Assembly (NCBI GenBank): GCA_013817115.1
Contig: JACDDG010000116.1
Coordinates: 1-7,208 of the forward strand
Length of the DNA: 7,208 nt
Reading direction: 5' to 3'
DNA from: Parachlamydiaceae bacterium
GTDB taxonomy: Bacteria; Chlamydiota; Chlamydiia; Chlamydiales; Parachlamydiaceae
Shown piece by piece: positions 6,805 to 7,208 of the stretch; position 1 is the stretch's first letter, and each line of letters starts with the position of its first letter. A program made the translations under genes and the position numbers. Under the pieces are notes generated by a model. That model made no database searches. It was not told the DNA's origin and saw only the letters and a program-made list of their open reading frames with translations.

Positions 6805-6882
6805 GACACTTTCACGCGTGAACAGAAGTGTCTTTTTAGCGAGCCAAAATAAACGACTCGTGCTGGACCGTGAAAGAGTCGT
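6805..6882 (-). promoter_or_regulatory. zwf leader with palindromes and competing helices
   Basis: Two hairpins can form in the region just before zwf. The proximal one pairs GACACTT (6805-6811) with AAGTGTC (6826-6832) and encloses the perfect palindrome TTCACGCGTGAA (6811-6822). The distal one pairs ACGACTC (6853-6859) with GAGTCGT (6876-6882). A third, exclusive pairing joins CTTTCACG (6809-6816) with CGTGAAAG (6869-6876) and would break both. This layout resembles a leader that switches fold to control ribosome access, or a DNA operator with repeated CGTGAA half-sites. It matches no riboswitch class I know. On the plus strand the proximal hairpin is followed by five T residues (6833-6837), like a terminator, but no plus-strand gene precedes it. 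Confidence 0.35.
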
Positions 6883-6915
6883 AGATGTTTAATTTGGAAT
6901 TAGTTACTTATCTGA

Positions 6916-6945
6916 AGTATGCCTAATTCACTCTAAATTTTGCAA
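6916..6945 (-). promoter_or_regulatory. Possible sigma70-type promoter for the zwf operon
   Basis: Read on the minus strand, TTGCAA (6945-6940) and CATACT (6921-6916) are 18 bp apart, each matching four of six consensus bases. Transcription from here would give a leader of roughly 120 bases carrying both hairpins at 6805-6882. The match is modest in AT-rich DNA and other pairs could be drawn. The rest of 6883-7046 shows no gene; it has a short GCAAA-C-TTTGC dyad at 7002-7012. Confidence 0.25.
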
Positions 6946-7046
6946 GTAATGACCTTATTTTGGGTGCAATTAAAAGAGTAAATTGACATTAGGGAGCAAG
7001 AGCAAACTTTGCAATCAATATAATAAGCGCCTGCATTAGATCAATT

Positions 7047-7208
7047 TATACCGAAGTGCGTTCAAATGTTGGTTTTTGGCAAAGAGAAAGCTCCCGCGAT
7101 TAAGCGATCAAAAACGACCCCATATTATAATATTGGGTCATTTTTGATCGCTTAATCCCGGGGCTTTCTCAAAGCCAAAAATCCAAAATTTGGACGCACT
7201 TCGGTATA
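7047..7208. repeat. 162-bp inverted repeat, MITE-like palindromic element
   Basis: The whole segment folds back on itself about a centre at 7127/7128. The outer 15 bases (TATACCGAAGTGCGT) are perfect inverted copies, as is an inner 17-base block (7098-7114 with 7141-7157). Overall the 81-base arms differ by roughly eight substitutions and two compensating one-base indels. No reading frame fits inside. The ends read TA-TACCGAAG and CTTCGGTA-TA, so a TA target duplication like that of IS630/Tc1-type elements is possible, but the right end coincides with the window edge and cannot be checked. The right arm also holds its own hairpin, GGCTTT-CTC-AAAGCC (7162-7176). It may be a non-autonomous mobile element, and if transcribed it would form a very stable RNA hairpin. 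Confidence 0.75.

Noticed and set aside
6805..6837. Plus-strand intrinsic terminator formed by the proximal hairpin and five T residues
   Set aside because: No plus-strand gene lies upstream to be terminated; it is better treated as part of the zwf leader.
6983..7024. Plus-strand TTGACA (6983-6988) and TATAAT (7019-7024), both perfect hexamers
   Set aside because: They are 30 bp apart, far from the usual 16-18, and would drive transcription only into the palindrome; TATAAT alone is common in AT-rich DNA.

Overview
The window is 7.2 kb of AT-rich bacterial DNA with five confident protein genes, all on the minus strand, so transcription runs from right to left. The order in the direction of transcription is: glucose-6-phosphate dehydrogenase (zwf), 6-phosphogluconolactonase (pgl/devB), an MFS transporter of the metabolite:H+ symporter type, a long acidic coiled-coil protein of unknown function, and a HAD-IB phosphatase. 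The adjacent zwf-pgl pair also occurs in Chlamydia. Together with the base composition and an apparently lineage-specific coiled-coil protein, this suggests an amoeba-associated (Parachlamydia-like) member of the Chlamydiota. That assignment is inference, because zwf-pgl pairs occur in many phyla.

Layout: 1-473 holds no convincing protein gene. It contains a GC-rich hairpin (357-406), a second hairpin (187-223) and a good minus-strand intrinsic terminator (143-169). It is either a long structured 3' UTR of the HAD gene or a small RNA gene. 474-3003 is a two-gene unit (coiled-coil protein, then HAD phosphatase) whose genes overlap by 11 bp. 3004-3176 is a short gap in which a plus-strand reading frame of 53 codons stays open. 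3177-6785 is the zwf-pgl-transporter operon, with a 26-bp gap and then another 11-bp overlap. 6786-7046 is the zwf leader and upstream region, with palindromes that can form alternative helices. 7047-7208 is a near-symmetric 162-bp inverted repeat that runs to the window edge and looks like a MITE or other mobile palindromic element.

The first two enzymes together carry out the oxidative entry of the pentose phosphate pathway: glucose 6-phosphate to 6-phosphogluconolactone to 6-phosphogluconate, yielding NADPH. The transporter is translationally coupled to the lactonase gene and probably moves a small organic solute with protons; its substrate cannot be read from the sequence. The coiled-coil/HAD pair is a separate cytosolic module of unknown role. 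The most unusual items are the terminal 162-bp palindrome, the zwf leader with competing helices, and the structured 143-406 region.
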